The notes: a model not told the origin generated them from the sequence alone. A DNA stretch of 64,000 nt from Sphingopyxis sp. GW247-27LB (GCF_002277025.1 NZ_NIWD01000011.1:54358-118357), one strand, 5' to 3'. Numbered from the stretch's first letter, positions 52,742 to 61,579 are shown. Made by a program: numbers and translations.

Positions 52742-53535
52742 GAAAAATCCCTTGTTGAAGTCGCGATGCCGGGGGCGCCGAGGCAGTCGAGCGCATCGGC
52801 GCGCGCCGCCACCTTGCCGACGATGATGAGCGCGGGACTCTGGACCGCTTCGCGCGCGACGAGGTCGCCGAGATCGGTCAGCAGCGTACGGAGCACGCGC
52901 GCCTCGGCGGTGGTGCCGCGTTCGACGACCGCCACGGGCAGGCCGGGCGAGACGCCGTCGGCGATCAGCTTGTCGGCGATGGCGGACGCGGTCGCGAGCC
53001 CCATGTAGATGACGAGCGTGCGGCCGTGCCCGGCGAGCCCCGACCAGTCCTGGTCGGTCAAATCCTTGCACTGGCCCGCGACGAAGCTGACCGCGCTCGC
53101 GTCGGCGCGGTGGGTGAGGGGAAGGCCCGCCTGCGCGGCGCAGCCCGCCGCGGCGGTGATGCCGGGGACGACCTCGCAATCGACGCCCGCTTCGCGCGCC
53201 GCCTCGAGTTCCTCGCCGCCGCGGCCGAAGATGAAGGGATCGCCGCCCTTGAGGCGGACCACCCGCTTGCCCGCGAGCGTTTCGCGGACGAGCAGTTCGT
53301 TGATCCGTTCCTGCTTCATCGTGTGACGGCTGCGCTGCTTGGCGACGCTGATCCGTTCGGCATGCGGCGGGATCAGCGCGAGTACGCCGTCGCCGACCAG
53401 CCCATCGTGGACGACGAGGTCGGCGCTTTCCAGCAGCCGCGCGGCGCGCAAGGTCAGCAGGTCGGGGTCGCCGGGGCCGGCGCCGACGAGCCACAGCTTG
53501 CCCGCGCGCGGGAGAGGGGCAGGGGCTTTATCCAT
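52729..53535 (-). CDS. cobA: Uroporphyrinogen-III C-methyltransferase
   Basis: This 268-residue SAM-dependent enzyme makes precorrin-2, the precursor of siroheme. Motifs: LVGAGPGDPDLLTLRAAR, VHDGLVGDGVL, RLKGGDPFIFGRGGEE, VVPGITAAAGCAAQAGLPLT and TLVIYMGLATA. It lacks the dehydrogenase/ferrochelatase half of full CysG. It is the first gene of the operon cobA-DUF2849-cysI-DUF934-cysH. Confidence 0.95.
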   Translation of the reverse strand: MDKAPAPLPRAGKLWLVGAGPGDPDLLTLRAARLLESADLVVHDGLVGDGVLALIPPHAERISVAKQRSRHTMKQERINELLVRETLAGKRVVRLKGGDPFIFGRGGEELEAAREAGVDCEVVPGITAAAGCAAQAGLPLTHRADASAVSFVAGQCKDLTDQDWSGLAGHGRTLVIYMGLATASAIADKLIADGVSPGLPVAVVERGTTAEARVLRTLLTDLGDLVAREAVQSPALIIVGKVAARADALDCLGAPGIATSTRDFSCSY

Positions 53536-53623
53536 GGCGGCAAGATGGTTCGCGAGGCGAAGAATGGCAAAGCAGGGTTTTTTGATGGTGATGAAGGTAA
53601 AGTTGCCGGTCGTTTTCTTTACC

Positions 53624-53705
53624 CGTCATTGCGAGCGGAGCGAAGCAATCCAGGCGGCCTACGCACACTCTGGATTGCCGCGCGGCTTCGCCGCTCGCAA
53701 TGACG
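53624..53705. repeat. REP-like palindrome (CGTCATTGCGAG class)
   Basis: Arms CGTCATTGCGAGCGGAGC...CAATCCAG and CTGGATTG...GCTCGCAATGACG. It lies between astD and the cobA operon. Confidence 0.8.
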
Positions 53706-53710
53706 GAAGA

Positions 53711-55156
53711 TCACAGATATTTCTTCGTTACCAGTTGCGAGCCTTCGGGATCGCGCAATCCCACGCCGATCGAAGCGCGCATCGCGTCGCTTTCGCTGCT
53801 CGCGACCGGATAGGCGCAATAATCGGCGGCGTAGAAGGCGCTCGGCCGATGGTTCCCCGACAGGCCGATGCCGCCGAAGGGAGCGGCGGAGGAGGCGCCG
53901 TTGGTCGGGCGGTTCCAGTTGATCACGCCCGCGCGCGCATTCGCCCAGAACTGGTCGTAAAGCTGGGGGCTGCCGCCGATCAGCGCCGCCGACAGGCCGA
54001 AGGCGGTGTTGTTCGCCTCGGCGATCGCGGCCTCGAAGCTGTCGACGCGGATCACCTGCAGCAGCGGGCCGAACAGCTCGATGTCGGGGCGCTCGGGCAT
54101 CGCGGTGACGTCGATGATGCCGGGGGTCAGGAAGGGGCGGTCGGCGACCGGCCGCGTCATGTGGCGGATCACCTGGCCGCCGTTTGACATCAGGATCAGA
54201 AAGCTCTCGGTCAGCCCGTCGGCCGCTTCATTGTCGATCACCGGGCCCATATAGGGCGCCGGTTCGGCGTGCGGATGGTCGACGATCAGCCGGTTCGCGA
54301 GCGTCTTGACCTCCTCGATCAGCCGCTCGGCCATCGCCTCCTTGACGATCAGCCGCCGCGCGTTGGTGCAGCGCTGCCCGGCGCTCAGAAACGCCGACTG
54401 GACGACGAGGATCGCCGCGGTGCGGATGTCGGCGGTATCCCAGACGACGACGGGGTTGTTGCCCCCCATCTCGAGCGCGAGCATCTTGCCCGGCTGGCCC
54501 GCAAACTGGCGGCTGAGCGCGAGTCCGGTGCGCGCCGATCCGGTGAAGAGCAGCCCGTCGATGCCCTCGTGCGAGGCGAGCGCCTTGCCCGTTTCGGGGC
54601 CGCCGATCACCAGGCGCAACACCTCTTGCGGCACGCCCGCGCCATGGAAGAGTTCGACCAGCTTCGCGCCGGTCGCCGGGGTCTTTTCGGACGGCTTGAA
54701 CAGCACCGAATTGCCCGCGAGCAGCGCGGGGACGATATGCCCGTTGGGCAGGTGCGCGGGAAAATTATAGGGACCGAGCACCGCGAGCGCGCCGTGCGGC
54801 TTGTGGCGCACGGCGTTGCGCAGCCCCATCGCGCCCTCGATCCGGCGGTTGGGGGTGCGCTCGGCATAGGCCTTGACCGAAATATCGACCTTGTTCGCGA
54901 CCGATTCGACCTCGGTGCGGGCTTCCCATAGCGGCTTGCCGGTCTCGCGCGCGATCAGGTCGGCCAGCGTTTCGGCCTCGGCCTTCACCCGGTCGGCGAA
55001 GCGTCGGAGGGTCTCGGCGCGGAAGGTGACGGCCTGCGCCGCCCAGGCGGGCCAGGCGCCGCGAGCGATCTCGACCTCGTCGTCGACGCGGCTGACGGGC
55101 CCGCGCCACAGCTCTTCACCGGTCGCGGGTTCGAAGGAAAGCAGGTCTTCGCTCAT
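53711..55156 (-). CDS. astD: Succinylglutamate-semialdehyde dehydrogenase
   Basis: The 481-residue aldehyde dehydrogenase from ATG 55156 matches AstD: FPAHLPNGHIVPALLAGNSV, GLLFTGSARTGLALSRQFA, the general-base Glu in MLALEMGGNNPVVVWD and the catalytic Cys in SAGQRCTNARRLIV. It carries out the fourth step of the arginine succinyltransferase pathway. No other ast gene is adjacent, so it may be separated from its pathway partners. Confidence 0.9.
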   Translation of the reverse strand: MSEDLLSFEPATGEELWRGPVSRVDDEVEIARGAWPAWAAQAVTFRAETLRRFADRVKAEAETLADLIARETGKPLWEARTEVESVANKVDISVKAYAERTPNRRIEGAMGLRNAVRHKPHGALAVLGPYNFPAHLPNGHIVPALLAGNSVLFKPSEKTPATGAKLVELFHGAGVPQEVLRLVIGGPETGKALASHEGIDGLLFTGSARTGLALSRQFAGQPGKMLALEMGGNNPVVVWDTADIRTAAILVVQSAFLSAGQRCTNARRLIVKEAMAERLIEEVKTLANRLIVDHPHAEPAPYMGPVIDNEAADGLTESFLILMSNGGQVIRHMTRPVADRPFLTPGIIDVTAMPERPDIELFGPLLQVIRVDSFEAAIAEANNTAFGLSAALIGGSPQLYDQFWANARAGVINWNRPTNGASSAAPFGGIGLSGNHRPSAFYAADYCAYPVASSESDAMRASIGVGLRDPEGSQLVTKKYL

Positions 55157-55278
55157 GGTCGCTCGCCTCTTATCGGTGAAAGCGGGTGGCGGCAACCGGC
55201 GGGCGGCGACGGACGGCTTGCGCGCCGCCGCCGGGTTGGCGATAGACGGCGTGTGGAAACGCAGGAAGGGGACGGGTC

Positions 55279-56181
55279 ATTACGGTCAAGCAGGACATCC
55301 GGGCCGACGGGCGCGACTGGTCGGACCATTACTGGTGGTCCGCCGACGGCGTGCGGCTGCACGCGCGTGTCTATGCGGGGCCGGAAGCCGCCGCGGAGGC
55401 GCCGCCGGTGCTCTGCATGCCCGGTCTCGCCCGCAACGTTCGCGATTTCGAGGCGCTCGCGCCGCATGTCGCGCGGTCGCGCAGGACCATCGTCGTCGAG
55501 TTCCGCGGCCGCGGCGAGAGCGCCTATGCCAAGGACCCGATGACCTATGTTCCGCTGACTTATGTGCAGGACGTCGTGGCGTTGCTCGACGAGTTGGAGA
55601 TCGCGCGCTTCGCGACGATCGGCACTTCGCTCGGCGGGCTCGTGTCGATGCTGATGGCGGCGAGCATGACGGGACGCCTCGTCGGCGCGGTGCTCAACGA
55701 TGTCGGCCCCGAACTGGAGGCGAAAGGGCTCGAACGCATCCGCGACTATATCGGCGCTGGCGGCGGCCAGCCGACATGGATTCACGCGGCGCGCGCCTTC
55801 GCCGAGCTCAACGCCGCCGTCTATCCGGGCTATGGCATCCACGACTGGCTGCGCCTCACCAAGCGCACCCACCGCCTGACCCCCGAGGGGCGGATCGTCA
55901 CCGATTACGACAAGCAGATCGCGGCGCCGCTGCGCCTGCCGGCGCCCGAGGCGGGGATCGACCTGTGGCCCGCCTATCGGGCGCTCGGCGACATTCCGGT
56001 GCTGGTGCTGCGCGGCGCGCTGTCGGACATATTGGCGAAGGGTGCGGCGCAAAAGATGGAGCAGGCGCTGCCGGGCGCGCGGCTGGTCGAGGTGCCCGGC
56101 GTCGGGCACGCGCCGACGATGGACGAGCCCGCGGCGGTCGCGGCGATCGACGCCTGGCTCGCGGATCTGCCCGCGACGTGA
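55279..56181 (+). CDS. Alpha/beta hydrolase with possible ATT start
   Basis: The alpha/beta hydrolase fold is clear: VLCMPGLARNVRDFEAL, nucleophile Ser in ATIGTSLGGLVSMLM, acid region VLVLRGALSDILAKGA and the His in PGVGHAPTMDEP. Coding likeness extends upstream of GTG 55351 (TVKQDIRADGRDWSDHYWW). AGGAAGGGG (55263-55270) stands eight bases before ATT 55279, and no ATG, GTG or TTG lies between. The true start may be ATT 55279; if not, GTG 55351 gives a shorter N-terminus. The stop overlaps the glycosyltransferase start (GTGA). Confidence 0.85.
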   Translation: MTVKQDIRADGRDWSDHYWWSADGVRLHARVYAGPEAAAEAPPVLCMPGLARNVRDFEALAPHVARSRRTIVVEFRGRGESAYAKDPMTYVPLTYVQDVVALLDELEIARFATIGTSLGGLVSMLMAASMTGRLVGAVLNDVGPELEAKGLERIRDYIGAGGGQPTWIHAARAFAELNAAVYPGYGIHDWLRLTKRTHRLTPEGRIVTDYDKQIAAPLRLPAPEAGIDLWPAYRALGDIPVLVLRGALSDILAKGAAQKMEQALPGARLVEVPGVGHAPTMDEPAAVAAIDAWLADLPAT

Positions 56182-57344
56182 CCGGGCGCGAGCATACGGT
56201 CCGCATCCTGCACCTCCATTCGAGCTTCTCGCTCGGCGGCAAGGAAGCGCGCGCGGTGCGGCTGATGAACCTGATGGAGGATCGGGCGCAGCACGCGATC
56301 CTGTCGGCGATGCCCGACGCGCTCGGCGCACGCGACGCGATCGCGCCGGGCATAAAGGTGGATTTCCCGAAGGATGCCCCGCCGCTCCACGGCCGCCCGT
56401 CGCTGTCGCGCTATCGCGATCTCGCGCGCTACATGCTCGGCTTCGACCTGGTGCTCAGCTATAATTGGGGCGCTATGGACGGGGTGATGGCGCATCGCCT
56501 CCATTGGAACCGCTGGTGGTATCATATGCCGCCGTGCCTGATCCATCACGAGGACGGGTTCAACGAGGATGAGAGCGTCCGGCGCAACTGGAAACGCAAC
56601 CTGTTCCGCCGCCACGCGCTGCGCCACACCGCGGCCGTCGTGGTGCCGTCGACCCTGCTCCAGCGGATCGCCGGAGCCGAATGGAAGGCCGGCGACCGCA
56701 CGCACCTGATCCGCAACGGCATCGACGTCGCCGCCTATGCGCGCGGGCCGAGCGTGCCGATCCCCGGCTTCGAGCGCCGCGCCGGCGAGATAGTGATCGG
56801 CACCGTCGCCGGGCTGCGCAAGGTCAAGGATCTGCCGCGGCTCGTCCGCGCGGTGGCGACGCTGCCGAACGTGCGGCTGGTGATCGTCGGGGAGGGCCCC
56901 GAGCGTGCCGCAATCGCGGCCGCGGCGGCGGCGTGCGGCATGGCCGACCGGCTCGTCATGCCCGGCTTCATGGCCGAACCCGCGCGCTGGATCGGCCATT
57001 TCGACCTTCTCGCGCTGTCGTCGCTCAGCGAACAGGCGCCGATCGCGGTGATCGAGGCGATGGCGGCGGGGTTGCCCGTCGTCAGCCCCGATGTCGGCGA
57101 TGTTGCCGCAATGGTGGCCGGCGACAACCGGCCCTTCGTGGCGGGCGACGAGGCGGCTTTCCGCGCCGCGCTGGCGCGGATGGCCGACGATCCGGCACTC
57201 CGCGCCGCGGTCGGCGCGGCGAACCGGCGCGTTGCCGCCGAACGCTTCGACGAATCAACGATGGTCGATGCCTATGAAAGGCTCTATGCTCGGGCCCTTG
57301 ACGGATATGGCCTGTTCAGCGGTCGCTGGATCGGGATCGATTGA
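56178..57344 (+). CDS. GT4-family glycosyltransferase
   Basis: The 388-residue GT-B enzyme starts at GTG 56178. The acceptor half has RILHLHSSFSLGGKEARAVR and VLSYNWGAMDGVMAHRLHWN. The donor half has VIGTVAGLRKVKDLPRLVRA, LVIVGEGPERAAI and SSLSEQAPIAVIEAMAAGLP, whose E-x(7)-E-like region binds the nucleotide sugar. It probably builds a surface polysaccharide or glycolipid. It is coupled to the hydrolase gene upstream. Confidence 0.9.
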   Translation: MTGREHTVRILHLHSSFSLGGKEARAVRLMNLMEDRAQHAILSAMPDALGARDAIAPGIKVDFPKDAPPLHGRPSLSRYRDLARYMLGFDLVLSYNWGAMDGVMAHRLHWNRWWYHMPPCLIHHEDGFNEDESVRRNWKRNLFRRHALRHTAAVVVPSTLLQRIAGAEWKAGDRTHLIRNGIDVAAYARGPSVPIPGFERRAGEIVIGTVAGLRKVKDLPRLVRAVATLPNVRLVIVGEGPERAAIAAAAAACGMADRLVMPGFMAEPARWIGHFDLLALSSLSEQAPIAVIEAMAAGLPVVSPDVGDVAAMVAGDNRPFVAGDEAAFRAALARMADDPALRAAVGAANRRVAAERFDESTMVDAYERLYARALDGYGLFSGRWIGID

Positions 57345-57428
57345 CAAAGGGGGCCGTCTTCCGCTTACGGAAACGGTATGAGGGCCGGTGCGCGATCGCG
57401 CGACCGGTGGAGAGAAAGAGGTTCTGAC

Positions 57429-58832
57429 GTGTTCAAAGGTTTGAAGCCCATCCTTTACGGCGGACGCGAGGTCTGGCCGCTGGTCGAGGGTGGCAAGGGC
57501 GTGTCGGCGACCAACCATATGTCGAGCGGCGCCTGGGCCGCGGCGGGCGGCATCGGCACCGTGTCGGCGGTCAACGCCGACAGTTACGACGCCGAGGGCA
57601 AGATCATCCCGCAAATCTATCGCGCGCTGACGCGGCGCGAGCGTCACGACGAGCTGGTCAACTATGCGATCGACGGCGCGGTCGAACAGGTCAAGCGCGC
57701 CTATGACGTCGCGAGCGGCAAGGGCGCGATCAACATCAACGTGCTCTGGGAAATGGGCGGCGCCCAGCGCGTGCTCGAAGGCGTGCTCGAAAAGACCAGG
57801 GGGCTGGTCACCGGCGTCACCTGCGGCGCGGGCATGCCGTACAAGCTCAGCGAGATCGCGGCGCGGCACAATGTCCATTATCTGCCGATCATCTCCTCGG
57901 CGCGCGCCTTCCGCGCGCTGTGGAAGCGCGCCTATCACAAGGTCGCCGACCTGATGGCGGCGGTGGTTTACGAGGATCCCTGGCTCGCCGGTGGCCACAA
58001 CGGCCTGTCGAACGCCGAGGATCCGCTGGTCCCCGAAGACCCCTATCCGCGCGTCAAGGCGCTGCGCGACACGATGCGCGCCGAGGGGATTTCGGACACG
58101 GTGCCGATCGTGATGGCGGGCGGCGTCTGGTATCTGCGCGACTGGGAGCATTGGATCGACAATCCCGAACTCGGGCAGATCGTCTTTCAATATGGCACGC
58201 GCCCGCTGCTGACGGTCGAAAGCCCGATTCCGCAGGAATGGAAGGACCGGCTGCGCACGCTCGATGACGGCGACGTGCTGCTCCACCGCTTCTCGCCCAC
58301 CGGCTTTTATTCGAGCGCGGTGCGCAACCCCTTCCTGCGCGACCTCGAGGCGCGATCGGAACGCCAGATTCCCTATTCGAAGCAGGAGGCGGGCGACCAT
58401 ATCGTCCAGCTCGACGTCGGGGTGAAGGGCAAGAATTTCTGGGTCACGCCGCACGACCGCGCGCGCGCGCGCGACTGGGTGGCGGAAGGCTATAGCGAGG
58501 CGCTCAAGACCCCCGACAACACGGTGGTTTTCGTGACCGAGGACGACAAGGCGGTGATCCGCAAGGATCAGGCCGACTGCATGGGCTGCCTGTCGCACTG
58601 CGGCTTTTCGTCGTGGAAGGACCATGACGATTATTCGACCGGCTACCTCGCCGATCCGCGCAGCTTCTGCATCCAGAAAACGCTGCAGGACATCGCGCAC
58701 GGCGGCGACACCGAACGGAATCTGATGTTCGCGGGCCATGCCGCGTTCAACTTCAAGACCGACCCCTTCTACTCGAACAACTTCACCCCCACGGTGAAGC
58801 AGCTGGTGGACCGGATATTGACGGGGGATTGA
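57429..58832 (+). CDS. Nitronate monooxygenase-like flavin oxidoreductase
   Basis: The 467-residue product from GTG 57429 begins MFKGLKPILYGGREVWPLVE. It carries the TIM-barrel FMN pattern of the NPD/NMO family (GAWAAAGGIGTVSAV, INVLWEMGGAQRV, IVMAGGVWYLRDWEHW, QIVFQYGTRPLLT). It is over 100 residues longer than a standard nitronate monooxygenase. The extra C-terminal part contains DCMGCLSHCGFSSW, a CxxCxxxC cluster that could bind a metal or FeS centre. The substrate is unknown. Confidence 0.82.
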   Translation: MFKGLKPILYGGREVWPLVEGGKGVSATNHMSSGAWAAAGGIGTVSAVNADSYDAEGKIIPQIYRALTRRERHDELVNYAIDGAVEQVKRAYDVASGKGAININVLWEMGGAQRVLEGVLEKTRGLVTGVTCGAGMPYKLSEIAARHNVHYLPIISSARAFRALWKRAYHKVADLMAAVVYEDPWLAGGHNGLSNAEDPLVPEDPYPRVKALRDTMRAEGISDTVPIVMAGGVWYLRDWEHWIDNPELGQIVFQYGTRPLLTVESPIPQEWKDRLRTLDDGDVLLHRFSPTGFYSSAVRNPFLRDLEARSERQIPYSKQEAGDHIVQLDVGVKGKNFWVTPHDRARARDWVAEGYSEALKTPDNTVVFVTEDDKAVIRKDQADCMGCLSHCGFSSWKDHDDYSTGYLADPRSFCIQKTLQDIAHGGDTERNLMFAGHAAFNFKTDPFYSNNFTPTVKQLVDRILTGD

Positions 58833-58846
58833 GCGTCCAAACACTT

Positions 58847-59276
58847 CGTCATTGCGAGCGGAGCGAAGCAATCCAGGGGCGACCATGCGCGAACGCCTGC
58901 CAGCGGTCTACATCATGGCGAGCAAGCGCAACGGGACGCTCTATACGGGCGTGACGTCCGGGCTATTGCAGCGCGTGTGGCAGCATCGGGAGGGCCTTGG
59001 CGGCTTCTCGACCCGCTACGACTGCAAGATGCTCGTCTGGTTCGAGATGCATTCGAGCATGGAAACCGCCATCGCTCGGGAGAAGCAGATCAAGGCCGGG
59101 AACCGAGCGAAGAAACTAGCGCTGATTGAGGCGGAAAATCCGCTTTGGCGGGACCTATGGCCCGATATTCTCGACGGCAGCTAATGACGCTCTGGATTGC
59201 TTCGCTTCGCTCGCAATGACGGTGCGTTATAGATCTTCGTCATTGCGAGGAGCGCAGCAACGAAGCAATCCAAAGC
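58847..59276. mobile_element. GIY-YIG gene bracketed by inverted REP arms
   Basis: The left arm CGTCATTGCGAGCGGAGCGA (from 58847) continuing to CAATCCAG and the right arm CTGGATTGCTTCGC (59192) ending CAATGACG (59221) are inverted copies of the REP unit seen intact at 53624. Between them is only the GIY-YIG gene. A further single arm follows at 59238-59272. The layout is that of a REP whose centre was replaced by, or acquired, a nuclease gene. Mobility is inferred. Confidence 0.55.
58885..59184 (+). CDS. GIY-YIG domain nuclease (UvrC N-terminal-like, COG2827 type)
   Basis: The 99-residue protein from ATG 58885 (ATG 58852 would include REP sequence) has the variant GIY-YIG pair in AVYIMASKRNGTLYTGVTSG. 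The helix with conserved Arg (LLQRVWQHREG), the catalytic Glu region (FEMHSSMETAIAREKQIKAG) and the WxxLWPD end also fit. Stand-alone domains of this type cut or nick DNA in vitro in some homologues. Its flanks are REP arms, which hints at a role in REP spread; that is untested. Confidence 0.85.
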   Translation: MRERLPAVYIMASKRNGTLYTGVTSGLLQRVWQHREGLGGFSTRYDCKMLVWFEMHSSMETAIAREKQIKAGNRAKKLALIEAENPLWRDLWPDILDGS

Positions 59277-59294
59277 GGTCTCACGCGTCCTCCG

Positions 59295-60293
59295 CTAAAC
59301 CCACCCCTCCAGCACCTGGTCCGGCGGGCGGTGGCCGTCGCTCCAGGCGCGGATGTTGGCGATGACCTTCTCGCCCGACGCCTCGCGCCCCTCGATGGTC
59401 GCAGAGGCGAGGTGGGGGAGGAGCACGGCGTTGTCGAGCGCGAGCAACTCGGGATCGACCACCGGCTCCTGCGCATAGACGTCGAGCCCGGCGCCCGCGA
59501 TGCGGCGGCTCTTGAGTGCCGCGATCAGCGCCTTTTCGTCGACGATCTCGCCGCGCGCGGTGTTGATCAGATAGGCGGTCGGCTTCATCGCCGCGATGCG
59601 CGCGGCGTTCACCATCTCGTGCGTTTCGCTGGTGTGCGGGCAGTGGATCGTCACCACGTCGCTGATGCGGAGCAGCGTGTCGATGCTCGCATGATAGCTG
59701 GCGCCCAGTTCCTCCTCGACCTCGGCGGGCAGGCGCTTGCGGTTGTGATAATGGATCGACAGGCCGAAGGCGCGGGCGCGGCGCGCGACCGCAAGGCCGA
59801 TGCGCCCCATGCCGATGATGCCGAGCAATTTGCCGCCGACGCGGTGGCCCAGCATCGTGCTCGGCGCCCAGCCTTCCCATTTGCCCGACCGCATCAATTT
59901 CTCGCCCTCGGCGAGCCGGCGCGGGACGCTGAGAATCAGCGCCATCGTCATGTCGGCGGTATCCTCGGTGAAGACTCCCGGCGTGTTCGCGACCATGATG
60001 CCCTTGGCGCGCGCCGCGGCGAGGTCGATATGGTCGACCCCGGCGCCGAAATTGGCGATCAGCTTCAACCGCTCGCCCGCGGCGTCGAGGATCGCGGCGT
60101 CGATGCTGTCGGTCACCGTCGGAACCAGCACATCGCAGTCCGCGACCGCGGCTTTCAGTTCGTCGACCGAAAAGGCGCGGTCGCGCGCCGACAGCACGAC
60201 CTCGAACAACTCGGACATGCGCGCCTCGACATGCGGCATCAACTGGCGGGTGACGATGACGCGCGGGCGTTTGGGGCGAGGGGAATCGGGCAT
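59295..60293 (-). CDS. D-isomer-specific 2-hydroxyacid dehydrogenase
   Basis: The 332-residue protein from ATG 60293 has the NAD-binding Rossmann motif KLLGIIGMGRIGLAVARRAR. Catalytic residues are Arg in INTARGEIVDEKALIAAL, Glu in GLDVYAQEPVVDPELL and His in LPHLASATIEGREAS. Sequence is nearest to glyoxylate/hydroxypyruvate reductases (GyaR). It reduces a 2-keto acid such as glyoxylate with NAD(P)H. The gene is monocistronic. Confidence 0.92.
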   Translation of the reverse strand: MPDSPRPKRPRVIVTRQLMPHVEARMSELFEVVLSARDRAFSVDELKAAVADCDVLVPTVTDSIDAAILDAAGERLKLIANFGAGVDHIDLAAARAKGIMVANTPGVFTEDTADMTMALILSVPRRLAEGEKLMRSGKWEGWAPSTMLGHRVGGKLLGIIGMGRIGLAVARRARAFGLSIHYHNRKRLPAEVEEELGASYHASIDTLLRISDVVTIHCPHTSETHEMVNAARIAAMKPTAYLINTARGEIVDEKALIAALKSRRIAGAGLDVYAQEPVVDPELLALDNAVLLPHLASATIEGREASGEKVIANIRAWSDGHRPPDQVLEGWV

Positions 60294-60418
60294 GGCCGCC
60301 GATAGAGCGCGACGGCGGCTGGGGGTCAAGGGGCGGCGGCGCGCAGGACTGTGGACGACGGGCCGTTTGTGCGCTGCGGCCGGTTGATAATGGGCGCCGA
60401 TTTTGACAAGGGTTGGCG

Positions 60419-60880
60419 ATGACCAGCCGAAGATTTGCCCTGATTTTGTTGAGCCTTGCCGCCATCGGCCCCGCCGCCGCCCAATCGTCGGACCCCGAAC
60501 TGCCCTATTGGGCGTCGATCAGCGTCGACGAGGCGCGGATGCGCAAGGGGCCGTCGCCCGATGTCCCGGTCATCTGGGAATATCGGCGCCGCGACCTGCC
60601 GGTGAAGGTGGTCGCGCGGCACGAGACCTGGCGCAAGGTCGAGGACCCCGACGGCACGCAGGGCTGGATGGCGGCGCGCCTGCTCAGCCGCACGCGCACC
60701 GCGATCGTCACCGGCGGCGTGCGCCCGATGCGTCAATCGCCCGATCCGGCCGCGGCGGTCGCCTATCGCGCCGAGGCGGGGGTGGTGGGACGGATCACCG
60801 ACTGCAAGAAGGGCTGGTGCCTGCTCGACGTCAAGGGCAGGCGCGGCTGGATCGAAGTGGACCATATCTGGGGCGACTGA
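60419..60880 (+). CDS. Periplasmic SH3-like domain protein
   Basis: The 153-residue precursor from ATG 60419 has a signal peptide (RFALILLSLAAIGPAAA). Two bacterial SH3 repeats follow: DEARMRKGPSPDVPVIWEYR with WRKVEDPDGTQGWMAARLL, and RQSPDPAAAVAYRAEAGVVG with KKGWCLLDVKGRRGWIEVDH. Such proteins often bind cell-wall peptides. A hairpin terminator lies 15 bases downstream. Confidence 0.85.
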   Translation: MTSRRFALILLSLAAIGPAAAQSSDPELPYWASISVDEARMRKGPSPDVPVIWEYRRRDLPVKVVARHETWRKVEDPDGTQGWMAARLLSRTRTAIVTGGVRPMRQSPDPAAAVAYRAEAGVVGRITDCKKGWCLLDVKGRRGWIEVDHIWGD

Positions 60881-60895
60881 CGCCCGCACGAAAAA

Positions 60896-60921
60896 GGGCC
60901 GGACGGTCGCCCGTCCGGCCC
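60896..60921. terminator. Strong hairpin terminator between convergent genes
   Basis: GGGCCGGACGG (60896-60906), loop TCGC, CCGTCCGGCCC (60911-60921): a perfect 11-bp stem. AAAAA before it gives a U-tract for the minus-strand gene ending at 60939. Confidence 0.8.
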
Positions 60922-60938
60922 CTTGCCGGGTTTATCGC

Positions 60939-61406
60939 TCAGCGCCAGCGGAAGTGGTTGCGATAGACCTTGATCACCTTGCCGCTGCGCACGTTGACCA
61001 GCAGCAGGTCGTTGTAGTGGCGGACATAGGCGAGGTTGCGTCCCGCCCGCGGCACGCCCCAGCGGCTGTCGTAGCTCAGGCGATAGCTGGGCGCGTAATA
61101 GCTGGACCGCAGCGTCGATCCGATACGGAACTGCTGATATTTGAACGGCGCGCGCCAGTTCTGGTAGCGGTTGTCGCGGCGCCAGTCGCGCTTGTCCTCG
61201 CGATATTCCTGCCGCGCGTCGCGCAGGTCGCGGCGCTGCTCGCGCACGTCGCCGCGGTCGCCGTGGCGAACCGCCTGGCGCACGTCGCGCTTCTGTTCGC
61301 GAACCTCCTGCCGGTCGCGGCGGAGCTCTCCGGTCTGCGCCTGCGCCACCGCGGGCACCATCATCGCGGCGATCAGGCCGGCGGTGAGAAATTTCATCTT
61401 CTTCAT
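60939..61406 (-). CDS. RcnB-like periplasmic protein
   Basis: The 155-residue precursor from ATG 61406 (MKKMKFLTAGLIAAMMVPAV) is followed by a highly charged Arg/Asp/Glu repeat region (RRDRQEVREQKRDVRQAVRH and onward). The C-terminal fold has WGVPRAGRNLAYVRHYNDLL and VIKVYRNHFRW, as in RcnB proteins. RcnB in E. coli affects nickel and cobalt homeostasis; the charged region may bind metals or other proteins. Confidence 0.8.
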   Translation of the reverse strand: MKKMKFLTAGLIAAMMVPAVAQAQTGELRRDRQEVREQKRDVRQAVRHGDRGDVREQRRDLRDARQEYREDKRDWRRDNRYQNWRAPFKYQQFRIGSTLRSSYYAPSYRLSYDSRWGVPRAGRNLAYVRHYNDLLLVNVRSGKVIKVYRNHFRWR

Positions 61407-61579
61407 TTTGCCATTCCTTTGCATCCGTCAGGGGGAGGGGGATCTGCCCGATGACGGGGAAAGGATTAGGCGAGTCGATTTGAACGATGCCGGAATGCCG
61501 CGTTTATTTTCCGGTCATTTGTGTGGCAAAATGTCGCGATTCGCCGCAGCGTCGCGAACCGATCCGATCGCGATCGCGC

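Noticed and set aside
54873-57344. 823-codon frame as one large protein
   Set aside because: The first part is a frame shadow of astD and the hydrolase; only the glycosyltransferase part from 56178 is real.
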